Source: Epiperipatus broadwayi | Lineage: Eukaryota > Onychophora > Udeonychophora > Euonychophora > Peripatidae | NCBI GenBank assembly: GCA_028023455.1 | Contig: JAQFVV010000443.1 | Coordinates: 434,001 to 498,000 of the forward strand | DNA length: 64,000 nt | Direction of reading: 5' to 3' | Shown here: positions 1-8,896 of the stretch, one piece after another | How positions within the stretch are numbered: the first letter of the stretch is position 1 | Layout of the letters: each line of letters begins with the position of its first letter | The notes under the pieces: generated by a model | What the model was told of the DNA's origin: nothing | Seen by the model: the letters and a program-made list of their open reading frames with translations, nothing else | Database searches by the model: none | Program-made: the position numbers and the translations under genes

Positions 1-545
1 TGATCACTCTTAATTTTACGTTGAACTATGTCCATCATCTAATAACAATTGTTAAATGTCTTTTAAGAAATTCGAACTTTATTTAATTAAACTTTTCAAA
101 CAGATTCAACTATTAGATTAGTATATAATCAATGTTTTCAATGGTATTATTCCCCACCAGTGATATTATTGTTCTTCCTTCATTAGATGTTTCTGGGCTG
201 ACCTATGACACTACTAGAATGGGAATCAAACCTGAACCTTTATATTCATGAATACTGAATTTTAAGATGAAATTTGAAGCAACTTTAACAGTTAGCTTAA
301 TTGGTAAGAATGTCATCATAAAAGTCAATATCCATAAATTTAAAGGTTCAGATTCAATTTCTATGATGTCACTGGTCATGCCAGCAATACCTAATGAACA
401 GATAAGAATAATATCACTCAAAATATTGTGTTATATATTAATCTGTGCATTATTACTTAGAGCCAAATGTAAGTTTAAATAAAGTGTGATTGTTTCTGAA
501 GACATTTAACAATTAATATGACATAATGAAAATTGTCTATATAAA
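1..545. repeat. Fold-back SINE-like repeat, family S, copy 1
   Basis: The two halves are imperfect reverse complements. Near 185-240 the plus strand reads as the complement of a tRNA T-arm-like block (gggaatcaaacctgaa), and near 345-400 the same block appears in the sense direction followed by 'ggtcatgccagcaatacc'. The outer arms (about 50-90 and 500-545) share 'ttgttaaatgtctt' in opposite orientation. The same family, also as an inverted pair, is at 33983-34579, so this is a dispersed repeat and not a local hairpin. The short open frames here are by-products of the repeat. The left end may extend beyond the window. Confidence 0.65.
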
Positions 546-846
546 TACTACTATAATTTGAATATCTATTTTTTAATACAACAATCATTTATCCAACAAT
601 CTGGCTTGTAAGTTCTTGGAGCACTCACATGATCTATAATGTGAACTTCTTATATTCGGACTCTTAATTATAAGGTAATCTATTATATATCATTATTTTG
701 AATAGAAATGATCTATGTTCTTTTACAGTGGGTTTTCTTCCTAAATAAATCAATCCATTGTGTTGTATAAAAATTCATTAATAACAGATCATTTGAATTT
801 ATAGTTCCAATATCATTATTTCTAAAAAATTTTGTCCAAAGTTTAT
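546..846. other. No feature seen
   Basis: AT-rich sequence without an open frame of note, tandem repeat or match to other parts of the window. Confidence 0.5.
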
Positions 847-1243
847 TATTTATACCAACTTAGCAGGCAAAAAATGATTTTTATGGTATTGCTGTAATAA
901 TGCTATCTGACAAGATGTAAAAGTAATTTTTTCTGAATTCTCTAAATCTAAAGTATGGACACTAATACCATTGGGCAAAGTAAGTTTTAACAACATTAAC
1001 CTTTTATTCATATAACAAGGAATTCCAACAATGGAAGATTCTAAATTAGACTTTACAGAAAATCTAATATCATGCATTTTTCTTTCACTGACGAATCTAA
1101 TTTTCCAGAAAGACTTGTATCCATTCATCTATTTTATTAATTTTTCTTCCTCTGAAAGTCCTGTTTCTCTAAGAGCAGCTTTATTGATCTTAAAACTTGA
1201 CAGCTCTTTAACAACCATCTTCCATTCTGGTTTTTAAGAGTTT
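847..1243 (-). pseudogene. Unrecognised broken ORF, about 131 codons
   Basis: On the minus strand one frame stays open from about 1243 down to the TAA at 847, apart from a single in-frame TAG near 1137. The first part (KPEWKMVVKELSS, then LRETGLSEEEKLIK) is charged and helix-like. The part after the stop begins MNGYKSFWKIRF and ends HKNHFLPAKLV. Composition is protein-like and unlike the surrounding AT-rich DNA. I do not recognise the family. It could be a decayed transposon ORF or a terminal exon with an upstream splice acceptor near 1243; no signal decides between these. No neighbouring coding block on the same strand supports a host gene. Confidence 0.35.
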
Positions 1244-2161
1244 GTATCAAGTAAAATTTACACATTTCATGCACCTACATTTAAAAACAAATTAGATTTA
1301 TAAACTTATTTTTAATACTACTTATGCTTTCTTCTTTATTACTATTATTGATAATATTATTACTATTTAATTATTTCTATCCCTGTAATGAGTAATCTGT
1401 CTGGCATAGTAATCAAACTGTCATTTTTAGACTATGTTTTCTAGACTTTTCCATTTTCATGGAAAGCAAGAGATTCCCAAATAGGGCTGTTTAAATATAT
1501 AATTTTTGCACCATGAAACTCGATAATTCACTCAAATTCAGTTTTGTACTGTCTCAAGCAAAGATTACATTTAAGGACAACCAGCCTATGAGGGCCTGAC
1601 CCCAGCATTGCTTTTTTATTTCTCAGGGATTGAGCTAGAAAAAATAAAAAGGAATTAGAGTCAAAAATGTCAGCTGGGCTTGTCTTATAATTAATGAATA
1701 AAAATATGGTTTTGTAAACACACCATTTGTCTCAGTATAGTGAGATATCTGATGGCACAAAAGGCCCACAGTGATTGGGCTCTATAATAGCTTAAGTGAA
1801 TGAAAAAGAAAAAGAAGGAAACAAAAAAAACTATATCAAAAATAGTACACAGACTATGATGAATCAACATTCGATCTTACAAGGCAGCAAAAAATACTCT
1901 TGGTTGACACTATTTATTTGTTATTCATGTTGATGTTGCTCTGAAGGTCATTCCAATATACATCACATGTGAAGTCTGTTGGTAGCCAAACACAGTATCC
2001 AGCAAATGTCTGTATAATTTACATTAATTTTAAACACACTATTACTTTTATCTTTCGTTTTTCCTTTTCAAATAATAAAATCCCAGACCAGGTGTAAGAT
2101 TGCCAGTTCTCTGGTTGCTTAAGAAATCTATACAATAAAAGTTAATATCCTTATGTACAAC
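1244..2161. other. No gene seen; AT-rich intergenic DNA
   Basis: No recognisable coding or RNA feature. A stretch around 1560-1800 is less AT-biased (gcctgaccccagc, ggcccacagtgattgggctc) and may be an old repeat, but I find no second copy in the window. Confidence 0.4.
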
Positions 2162-2188
2162 TATATATATATATATATATATATATAC

Positions 2189-2219
<31 letters not shown>

Positions 2220-2220
2220 A
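2162..2220. repeat. (TA)n microsatellite, interrupted
   Basis: Two TA runs separated by 'caactatata', the second ending at 'taactag'. Lies just upstream of the LTR element. Confidence 0.9.
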
Positions 2221-2315
2221 CTAGTTAAAAAAATTTCCGAACAAAATAGACTACCTCACTTAAGCAAAGAGTTTTATTAAACCATAACAATTAACTGAGT
2301 TGCTAATTGTGCTAT

Positions 2316-2665
2316 TGTCATATCTGACCTTGCCTTTAGAAGTGAACTATTCCAGATTCTTTACCTAATTGGCTAACACCCAGTTGCTATCCAAAGGGAT
2401 TAAATCCTTCACTGGGGTTCGTGCAACAAATACACATGTTTCCAGTAAGGTAAGGGATCTGCCATTAAATAGTCAGCCTTTTGGAGGCAAGGCAGAGAGC
2501 AATTATGTCTGTTAACCTGAATGACAGAACATGCTCTCCATAAACCTTCTACCATCAACAAAGGTATTTATTTAATCATTATTATGATGTCCATGCAGTG
2601 AGGCAAGTCCACCTACAGACTGGAAACTGCTACATCCAAATTAGGGTCAACTCGAGGCAAACTAT
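2316..2665 (+). repeat. Left LTR (5' part)
   Basis: About 345 bp align with the LTR at 4999 and, reversed, with 5880-6224. Shared landmarks include the TGTCATA start, 'cccagttgctatccaaag', 'catgtttccagtaagg', 'cagccttttggag' and 'ctacagactggaaactgc'. Similarity stops after 'tcgaggcaa' near 2660, where a tandem repeat replaces the tail seen in the other two copies. Confidence 0.8.
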
Positions 2666-2990
2666 TATAGAATAAACTACGCCAGTGTCAATAGATTTGA
2701 CACAGTCAGACATTAGGAAAAATTTTCCCTCATGGCTGGAAAAATTATAATAAAATATGCCAGTTTCCCATATATCTTGAACAGTCAAACATTTGAAACA
2801 TTTCCCCCCCATGGCTGGAAAAATTATAGCTTAAAATATGCCAGTTTCAATAGATCTGGTGCAATCGCAGAGAAATTGTTTCCTTACGCCTGAAAAAATT
2901 ATAGAATAAACTATGCCAGTTTCAACAGATCTGGTGCAGTCAGACAAACAATTTTTCCTCATGGCTGGAAAAATTATATTATTAAAATGC
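2662..2990. repeat. About 75-80-bp minisatellite, roughly four units, in the left LTR
   Basis: The landmark 'ggctggaaaaattata' followed by 'atgccagtttc' recurs at about 2735, 2813, 2890 (as 'gcctgaaaaaattata') and 2962, with 'agtcagacat/aaac' spacers between. Units differ by substitutions and a C-run expansion near 2804. It occupies the place where the left LTR stops matching the right LTR. Confidence 0.75.
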
Positions 2991-3288
2991 AAGTGTGTAT
3001 TTTGCATAGTTGTTTTATTATTTTTCTTTTTGAAAAAAAATTTACGTTCTCGTAATCTCATTACAGTAATTTTTTTTTTAAAAAAAACTATGTAAAACTG
3101 TTGAATAAAATTGACCGCAAACATAAAGGCATGTCAGTTTGAAGCTTCAACCAATCATGAGAGCTTTACTCAGAAGACAACAACAGAGGCTCGTGCTAGT
3201 GGTTTAAAAGCTTCATTGAGTTACTTACAATAATGTAACTGTAAAACAAAGATAATTACGAATGGTTACTCCACATAAATAAATAAAG
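2991..3288 (+). other. Probable 5' leader of the Gypsy element
   Basis: AT-rich spacer between the minisatellite and the gag start, with T- and A-runs at 3012-3090. A primer binding site would be expected near here but I cannot identify one with confidence. Confidence 0.35.
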
Positions 3289-3790
3289 ATGGCTAAAGCA
3301 ATCAGCTCTATGGAATCTTTTGAACTAGCTCAACCTGAGAGTCGGCCAAATTATAAAGAGCATTTGATTTTTTATCTACAGGCTAACCAGATAAAAAAAC
3401 CTGAGGTAAATTAGCCATACTAATGACCATAGTAAGTCTGCAATGTCTTAGATCTATGGCTGCAACCCCAGTTGAGCTGGATTTTGATAGAGTGTTGACA
3501 ATTCTCAGAGAGTATTTTTTTTCTAAACCCTTCATAATAATGCAAAGATACCATTTTAATATCAGCACACAAGAACAGGGTGAAACAGCTAGAAAATTTG
3601 CAACATAAATCCATATATTAGTCTTGAAGTGCGATTTCAAAGACTTCATGAATGAAGCACTTTGTGATTGTTTTATTTGTGGCATAAATGATCACAATTT
3701 GAGGCTGAAAATGTTAATGATTTTAGATTTTGAGACAGCGGTAGCTTAGGAAGGACTAGCAGAAACAATAGCTAGTCATCTAACCCATTA
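3289..3790 (+). pseudogene. Gypsy gag remnant (capsid-like region)
   Basis: An ATG at 3289 opens MAKAISSMESFELAQ and continues through KEHLIFYLQANQIKKPE to a stop. After a frame change the segment at 3423-3608 gives AATPVELDFDRVLTILREYF and RYHFNISTQEQGETARKFAT, and another frame gives LKCDFKDFMNEALCDCFICGI near 3625-3685. Order and spacing match Ty3/Gypsy capsid proteins: 'Y...RYKF..R.Q..GE....', then 'C.F...L.E.L.D.F.CGI'. Gag assembles the retrotransposon particle. At least two frameshifts and several stops make it non-functional. It lies directly upstream of the zinc-knuckle block, as expected for a nucleocapsid. Confidence 0.75.
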
Positions 3791-3842
3791 AAAAACCTAC
3801 AAAGTATGAAGTGCAAAAAATTGAGCATAACATTGGACACCC

Positions 3843-4172
3843 TAATACACAGCTCAGCAAACTCAGAATCAAATAGCCCATGGTTGTTATAGATGCAATG
3901 AGCACATGCACATGCATACAGAATTACCATACTGCAAAGCAACATGCATGTTTTGCAATGAGTCAGACATATAAAGGCAGCATGTCTGAAATTAAAAAGG
4001 AATCACCCAAATACACAGCTCAGGGAACTCGACATCAAATAGCCCATGGTAGTTATAGATGCAATGAGCACATGCACATGCATACAGAATGCCCATACTG
4101 CAAAGCAACATGCACATTTTGCAAGTGAGTCAGACATATAAAGGCAGCATGTCTGAAATTAAAAAGGCAAAC
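3843..4172 (+). pseudogene. Gag zinc-knuckle region, duplicated in tandem
   Basis: Two units of about 165 bp (3843-4005 and 4009-4172) are nearly identical, both running from 'acacagctcag' to 'tctgaaattaaaaagg'. Each encodes a cysteine/histidine-rich block: CYRCNEHMHMHTE, then PYCKATC, in unit 1, and SYRCNEHMHMHTECPYC in unit 2. This suits the nucleocapsid zinc knuckle of a Gypsy gag. Unit 2 has lost the first cysteine (C to S) and unit 1 has a leucine in place of another. Two units are not the usual two-knuckle array; the flanking DNA is copied too, so this is a segmental duplication. Confidence 0.7.
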
Positions 4173-4199
4173 AGCCAAGTATATTCCAAAAAACAGTAA

Positions 4200-4575
4200 A
4201 GACACCGATAAGAAACATAAGCAAGTATCCTGTATAAACCATACCAGAGGTGACAAGTCTAGGTTTATACATACTATCATAATTAATGATACACCAGTTA
4301 AGATGGAACTTGACACAGGGACAGCAGTGTCTATAGTTTCAAAAAAAAAGCTGGGCGGTTATTAATAAAAGAATAAATATAAACTGCACCCTTGCAGTAG
4401 GTCAGTATCAGACTATCCAGGAAATAAAAACAAACTGTTGGGTGAAACAATAAGAAAAATTACCATGCCTAACTATAGTGATATAATAGGCCATAACTGG
4501 TTCAGTCACTTAGGGTTCATAGTGACAAAAGTGAACCAGATTACAACAGTGCCAAAGAGAAAGTCTTCATCAAAA
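4200..4575 (+). pseudogene. Gypsy pol: retropepsin remnant
   Basis: The frame at about 4264-4350 reads INDTPVKMELDTGTAVSIVS. The D-T-G triad at 4312-4320 is the aspartic protease active site, preceded by the usual hydrophobic strand and followed by 'A.SIVS'. About 150 bases later 'DIIGHNWFSHLG' (4468-4512) matches the 'LLGRNWL' block that follows retropepsins in Gypsy polyproteins. Stops and shifts separate the two. The protease would cleave Gag-Pol; this one cannot be expressed intact. The reverse transcriptase that should follow is absent. Confidence 0.75.
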
Positions 4576-4659
4576 GCTGAAACCTGATGCCAAATTTCAA
4601 CAAGATAAAAACAATATAAAACTCTAAATAGGAACAAAGTTACTATGTCATATGGACTA

Positions 4660-4984
4660 TGGGTCCACAAAATGGATATCAGCAGTAGTGATGCAAAGAA
4701 AGAGTTTCTACACTGTCATTATGCAAACAGATAGTCATCAGCATCACCACCACAAACAGCTAAGACTCAACCACACATCAGAAGCTACAAGAGCAGTGAT
4801 CAACCTGGGATGAGTGTCTCAAGCAGGGAAGATGAACAGCAAAATCAAAACATCAGCAGACAACCAGAAACAAGTTCAGCAAATGAAGAAGATGAAGACA
4901 GGAACAGCAATTAACCAGAGAGACCAACCAAGCAGACAATACATTATCCAACACATCTTGATGGCTATGTCCTCCAGGGCTAAT
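4660..4984 (+). pseudogene. Gypsy pol: C-terminal integrase tail remnant
   Basis: After an internal deletion that removes RT, RNase H and the integrase core, the segment contains HQHHHHKQLRLNHTSEA and, just before the LTR, RPTKQTIHYPTHLDGYVLQG (about 4925-4984). The latter resembles the 'R.S.R.R..P..L..YV' ending of Gypsy integrases of the mollusc/vertebrate type. It sits immediately upstream of the polypurine tract, the expected place for the end of pol. Confidence 0.5.
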
Positions 4985-4987
4985 TTT

Positions 4988-4998
4988 AGCCAGGGGGA
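4988..4998 (+). promoter_or_regulatory. Polypurine tract
   Basis: The purine run 'aggggga' directly precedes the LTR start TGTCATA at 4999. This is the position of the plus-strand primer in LTR retrotransposons. Confidence 0.6.
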
Positions 4999-5637
4999 TG
5001 TCATACATATGGACCTTGCCTTTAGAAGTAGACTATTCCAGATTCCTTACCTGATTGGCTGGCACCCAGTTGCTAGCCAAAGAGATTAAATTTTTCACTG
5101 GAGTTCGCACACCAAATCCACATGTTTCCAGTAAGGTAGGGGATCTGCCATTAAATAGTCAGCCTTTTGGAGACAAGGTGAAGAGTAATGACATCTGTTA
5201 ACCTGAATGACAGAATGTGCTCTCCATTAAACCTTCTGCCATCAACAAAGGTATTTATCTAGTCATTATTGTGATGTCCACACAGTGAGGCAACTCCACC
5301 TACAGACTGGAAACTGCTACATGTGAATTAGAGCCAACTTGAGGCAAGATAAATACATAGCTGGAAGAGTTTTAGCAGAGCTTATGAGGCAGGCTAATTA
5401 TTTAGCTAGAAGTGAGTTCCATACTCAGCTTGACTTTCTCAGCATTCAATTGTATCAACTGTGTTTATTTGTTTGTTTAACTAACATGTGTATATTTTTT
5501 TAACTAATAAATTGTACATATTAATTGCTGAGTAGTTATTCTTTTTGTGTCTGTTGGTTTGTTTTTGTGTCTGTTGGTTTGGAAACAAACCTGTAAGCCT
5601 AACCAAACTCAACAGATCTGATCTGGCACAGTTGACA
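4999..5637 (+). repeat. Right LTR (direct orientation)
   Basis: Starts TGTCATACATATGG next to the polypurine tract and matches the left LTR for about 345 bp. It then continues through a tail missing from the left copy. It ends near 'cacagttgaca' (5637), consistent with a TG...CA boundary. A 20-bp unit 'tttttgtgtctgttggtttg' is tandemly doubled at about 5538-5579, whereas the inverted copy has one. The tail forms a long hairpin with the adjacent inverted LTR. Confidence 0.7.
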
Positions 5638-6224
5638 GGATAGATCTGTTGTGTTTGGTTAGGTTTACAGGTTTGTTTCAAAACCAACAGACACAAAAAG
5701 AATAACTACTCAGCAATTAATATGTACAATTTTTTAGTTAAAAAAATATACACATGTTAGTTAAACAAATGAATAAATACAGTTGATACAATTGAATGCT
5801 GAGATAGTTGAGCCAAATACAGAACTCACTTCTAGCTAAATGATTAGCCTGCCTCATGAGCTCTTCCAGCTATGTATTTAACTTGCCTCAAGTTGGCTCT
5901 AATTTCGATGTAGCAGTTTCCAGTCTGTAGGTGGACTTGCCTTACTGCGTGGATGTCATGATAATGACTAGATAAATACCTTTGCTGATGGCAAAAGGTT
6001 TAATGGAGAGCACATTCTGTCATTCAGGTTAACAGACGTAATTGCTCTCTGCCTTGTTTCCAAAAGGCTGACTATTTACTGGCAGATCCTGTACCTTACT
6101 GGAAACATGTGGATTTGGTGCGCGAACCCCAGTGAAGGATTTAATCCCTTTGGATAGTAACTGGGTGCTACCCAATAAGGTAAGGAATCTGGTTTAGTTT
6201 ACTTTTAAATGGTCAGATATGACA
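5633..6224 (-). repeat. Third LTR, inverted
   Basis: The reverse complement of this segment starts TGTCATATCTGACC and runs through all LTR landmarks to 'cctgtca' at its junction with the direct LTR. The two LTRs meet tail to tail and share 'tgaca' (5633-5637). It is followed directly by GCTAT, the repeat of the bases before the left LTR. Confidence 0.75.
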
Positions 6225-6500
6225 GCTATTAAAAAACCGTTTTGGCAATCTTTATAATATAGTTGCTTATTGAAATAAATTTAAAGGATGTCAGTGATGT
6301 TTGTCTTTACTTATACTCCCGTAGAAAACATAATAAAATAGATAAATAAACAGATGAATATGTCATGCACCTGTACATATAGAATGAAAAATTGGTAATA
6401 GATAAAAGCTTATATATAATATATAAAAATAATAGATACATGCATATATATATATGATAAACAAAAATGCAAGTTAAAAAACTTGCTAATGCTTGTATTT

Positions 6501-6676
6501 ATGTCCACAGATGGCGTTCTACCAAAAACACCGATCAAGCGTATGTTCTGTTTACATAAACATCAGAGTAGCATTCACTATCTCTAACTATAATTCCACT
6601 TTCAGATCATGATACTCTGACGTTTATGTAAACAGAACATATGCTTGATCGGTGTTTTTGGTAGAACGCCATCTGT

Positions 6677-6682
<6 letters not shown>
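6501..6682. mobile_element. Hairpin MITE with about 70-bp terminal inverted repeats
   Basis: The arms at about 6503-6572 and 6611-6680 are reverse complements with about two mismatches, separated by about 38 bases. They begin 'gtccacagatggcgttctac'. No coding sequence. The flanks are TA-rich (a (TA)n run follows at 6681-6707), consistent with a TA-targeting DNA transposon derivative, but the target duplication cannot be told from the microsatellite. Confidence 0.8.
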
Positions 6683-6707
<25 letters not shown>

Positions 6708-6995
6708 AAGATAGAAAATAGATAGGTGCACACACATATATTTAGACTAAATAAATAGATAAATTACATTCATTATATGCCATTATTAAATTAATGATAT
6801 TAATAATAAAATTTAATCCTGTCAATGTCTAACATTAAGCATTACATGATCACCATCTCATGTTAGCACATAATTGTTTATAAACAAGGCAAAACTCTCT
6901 CCATACAGTAGTGCCACCCTCTGCCAATCAGAGTAATCAATGTATGACAGAAGGCTCATGCATAAAATCCCTATCTAATGCCTACTCATCCAATA

Positions 6996-7036
6996 TCCCC
7001 AGGCTAGTTTCTGGCTTGCGGCCTTCGTCAGTGAGT
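6996..7036 (-). ncRNA. Degenerate hammerhead-like motif (second type), left arm
   Basis: The minus strand reads CTGACGA, then a stem GGC/GCC closed by an A-A mismatch, then GAAAC-TA-GCC-TGGGG. CTGANGA and GAAA match the hammerhead core, and 'ctca' before the core can pair with 'tggg' after it as stem I. The expected U before the cleavage base is C here, so it is probably inactive. Confidence 0.35.
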
Positions 7037-7187
7037 TCAGACCCATATGTCTATATAAGCTATTGAGCTTAGATTGTGTTTTCAATTTCATTTTCATAGT
7101 TTTATAGTTAAGTAGAGATAAAAGGTAGTTGCTGGAGGGTTGCATTAGATCCTAAGATCTAGGTGCAGTGCTCTCAGATCCAAAGCT

Positions 7188-7230
7188 CCTCTTTGATGAA
7201 TACCACAAGCCAGAAACTAGTCTGGGGATA
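7188..7230 (+). ncRNA. Degenerate hammerhead-like motif (second type), right arm
   Basis: Reads TTGATGA, a loop without a good stem, GAAAC-TA-GTC, then TGGGG. The GAAAC...GTC end fits the cleavage-site side of a minimal hammerhead, but the first core base is T instead of C and stem II is poor. Confidence 0.3.
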
Positions 7231-7345
7231 TTGGATGAGTAGGAATTAGATAGGGATTTTATGCACAAGTCTTCTGGCATCCATTGATTACTCTGGTTGG
7301 CACAGGGTGGCACTACTGTATGGAGAGTTTTGCCTTGTTGATGTC

Positions 7346-7726
7346 TAACATTTAAAAAACTTTCTTAGCTTGGTCTGTTAGAAAACCTTCTTAGCTTGGT
7401 CTTGTTGCACCACAACAAAGACAATCATTTATGACATATGGGGTGAATATTTTTACTCTGCGCTAGATAGTTTCAATAGTTAAATAATTTTTTTTTTATA
7501 TAATTCATAAAATCACTGATCGTTATACAGATCTATATTCCCCACAAAATGATACTATGAAATATCTATGTAAAATTAAAAGCAAACAATTATAAATTTT
7601 TAGTAAGAACTTATCAGATATTTTAAGAACTGTTAAACTTCACCTGTAAGTGATATTATTTAAATTCTCTGTAAAATTTTTTGCATTAATTATAAATTTG
7701 AATACAAGTATAATTTATATACTTGG
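7346..7726. other. No feature seen
   Basis: AT-rich spacer. A short direct repeat 'cttagcttggtct' occurs at about 7366 and 7390. Confidence 0.4.
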
Positions 7727-7841
7727 ATTATTTTAGGTGAAACCATAAGGAACTTGAACACAGACTTTCAAGGGCTTTTCAGTTATTTTCTCAAACTCAT
7801 ACAACTGATACTCATGATCACATACATGTAAAAAAGATAAA

Positions 7842-7906
7842 ATCTCTAATATATATATATATATTTACTGCTTAAACAGTACTCAGCAGTTGGTCCATAT
7901 CATCAT
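7842..7906 (-). ncRNA. Hammerhead ribozyme remnant, copy A (inactive)
   Basis: In sense orientation the core reads CTGCTGA in place of CTGATGA and TAAA in place of GAAA. The flanking stem bases are still recognisable ('ggaccaa'). Confidence 0.6.
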
Positions 7907-7910
7907 CTTC

Positions 7911-7946
<36 letters not shown>

Positions 7947-8118
7947 ATCATTGTTCAGTTTATATTAAAATTGTAAATCTTTAAACTTTAATGGACAGGC
8001 CTCAATCTATTCTACCCTCCAACTCTTCAGCCATCCATACTATTGAAAATCTGATGATAAAACACCCAAATTCCTTGTTGATGCCAATATTATTGTCATG
8101 CTCAGTTGACTTTGTCAC

Positions 8119-8268
8119 TTTGTCATTTTGACCTCTCATGTATAGGACTTTATTCTTTTAAATACACAGATGAGGGATGGGCAGGATACAGGCTTTGTCA
8201 TTTTGACCTCTCATGTATAGGACTTTATTCTTTTAAATACACAGATGAGGGATGGGCAGGATACAGGC
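8119..8268. repeat. Perfect 75-bp tandem duplication
   Basis: 8119-8193 and 8194-8268 appear identical, each running from 'tttgtcattttgacc' to 'ggatacaggc'. It lies inside terminal repeat copy A and is absent from the other copies, so it arose after insertion. Confidence 0.9.
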
Positions 8269-8285
8269 TGAATCTGTAATATTTG

Positions 8286-8770
8286 ATTGAATATGAGTAT
8301 AGTATATATATTTGGAGTTTTTAAAAGGTAACCATAAGGTACTTGAACAAAGACTTAAATGGTCTCTTTCATACAATTGATATACATGATCACATAGATG
8401 TGAAAAAAGTAAGATCTCCAATATATCTATTTCATGCTGAACCAGCACTCATCAGTTGGCCAGATCATCATCTCCCACACATATATATAACTATTGCTTG
8501 ATTTATATTAAAATAGCAAATCTTCAAACTTTAATGGACAGAGATCAATTTATTTTCCTTCCTAACTCTTTAGCCATTCATGCCAATAAAAATCTAATGA
8601 TGAAATGCCACAATCCCTTGTTGATGCCAATATTATTATTATGCCCATGTTAAGTTTATATCATTCTGATCTCCCATGAATAGAAGAACCTTATCCATTT
8701 AAATACACTGATGAGGGATAGGCAGAATACAGTCCGAATATGTAACATTTGACAAGTATAATTTATAAAA
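8286..8770 (-). repeat. Penelope-type terminal repeat (hammerhead family), copy B
   Basis: Second tandem unit, same orientation and same order of landmarks as copy A. Contains the ribozyme with an intact core at 8411-8472. Confidence 0.75.
8411..8472 (-). ncRNA. Type I hammerhead ribozyme, copy B (core intact)
   Basis: Minus strand: CCAA, then CTGATGA (8455-8449), stem II GTGCT/AGCAT with loop GGTTC, and GAAA (8433-8430). Stem III is ATA/TAT with a GA loop, followed by the cleavage base A (8422) and then TTGG, which pairs with CCAA as stem I. Stem I continues outward as GATCT/AGATC beyond a small GG bulge. All conserved bases (C3, U4, G5, A6, G8, A9, G12, A13, A14, A15.1, U16.1, H17) are present. 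Very short stem III is typical of hammerheads in Penelope-like elements. Predicted cut lies between 8422 and 8421. Confidence 0.8.
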
Positions 8771-8896
8771 TAGAATTTATACACTACTATAATTCTAGTC
8801 AAAACAAAAAAAAAAGTACTAAAATTTTTACACAACTATGCTTTCATTTATTAAGAAATAGACCTTCTCAGGTAAAATTTAACTAAACATATATAT

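Larger units (their letters stand above)
2311..6229 (+). mobile_element. Ty3/Gypsy-type LTR retrotransposon, internally deleted, with an extra inverted LTR
   Basis: The unit starts with TGTCATATCTGACC at 2316 and ends with its reverse complement at 6224. Both ends are directly bordered by GCTAT (2311-2315 and 6225-6229), a 5-bp target duplication of the size usual for Gypsy integrases. Order: LTR, gag, zinc-knuckle block, protease, integrase tail, polypurine tract, LTR, inverted LTR. The reverse transcriptase, RNase H and most of the integrase are missing, and every coding part is broken by stops and frameshifts, so the copy is dead. Both outer ends are the same (U3) LTR end, which is unusual for a normal provirus-like insertion. 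Confidence 0.75.
6886..7345. repeat. Fold-back element with about 135-bp arms and hammerhead-like motifs
   Basis: Left arm 6886-7023 and right arm 7206-7345 are reverse complements, beginning 'acaaggcaaaactctctcc' and ending in the complement. The spacer of about 180 bases has no ORF. Each arm carries a block that in the outward sense reads CTGACGA (or TTGATGA), a short stem, then GAAACTAG(T/C)C and TGGGG. No flanking target duplication was found. Confidence 0.75.
7727..8285 (-). repeat. Penelope-type terminal repeat (hammerhead family), copy A
   Basis: Shares the family's ordered landmarks on the minus strand: 'gcctgtatcctgccca', 'gacatgagaggtca'-like, 'catcagattttcaatag', 'ggcctgtccattaaag', 'tatattaa..', the hammerhead block, and 'gtctgtgttcaagttcctta'. 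It lies head to tail with copy B, the tandem arrangement usual for Penelope terminal repeats. Includes a (CA)n run at 7912-7935 and a perfect 75-bp duplication. Confidence 0.7.

Noticed and set aside
6827-7352. Target duplication 'atgtctaacatt' around the 6886-7345 fold-back
   Set aside because: The left copy (6827-6838) is about 47 bases away from the arm, so it is not adjacent and is probably a chance match.
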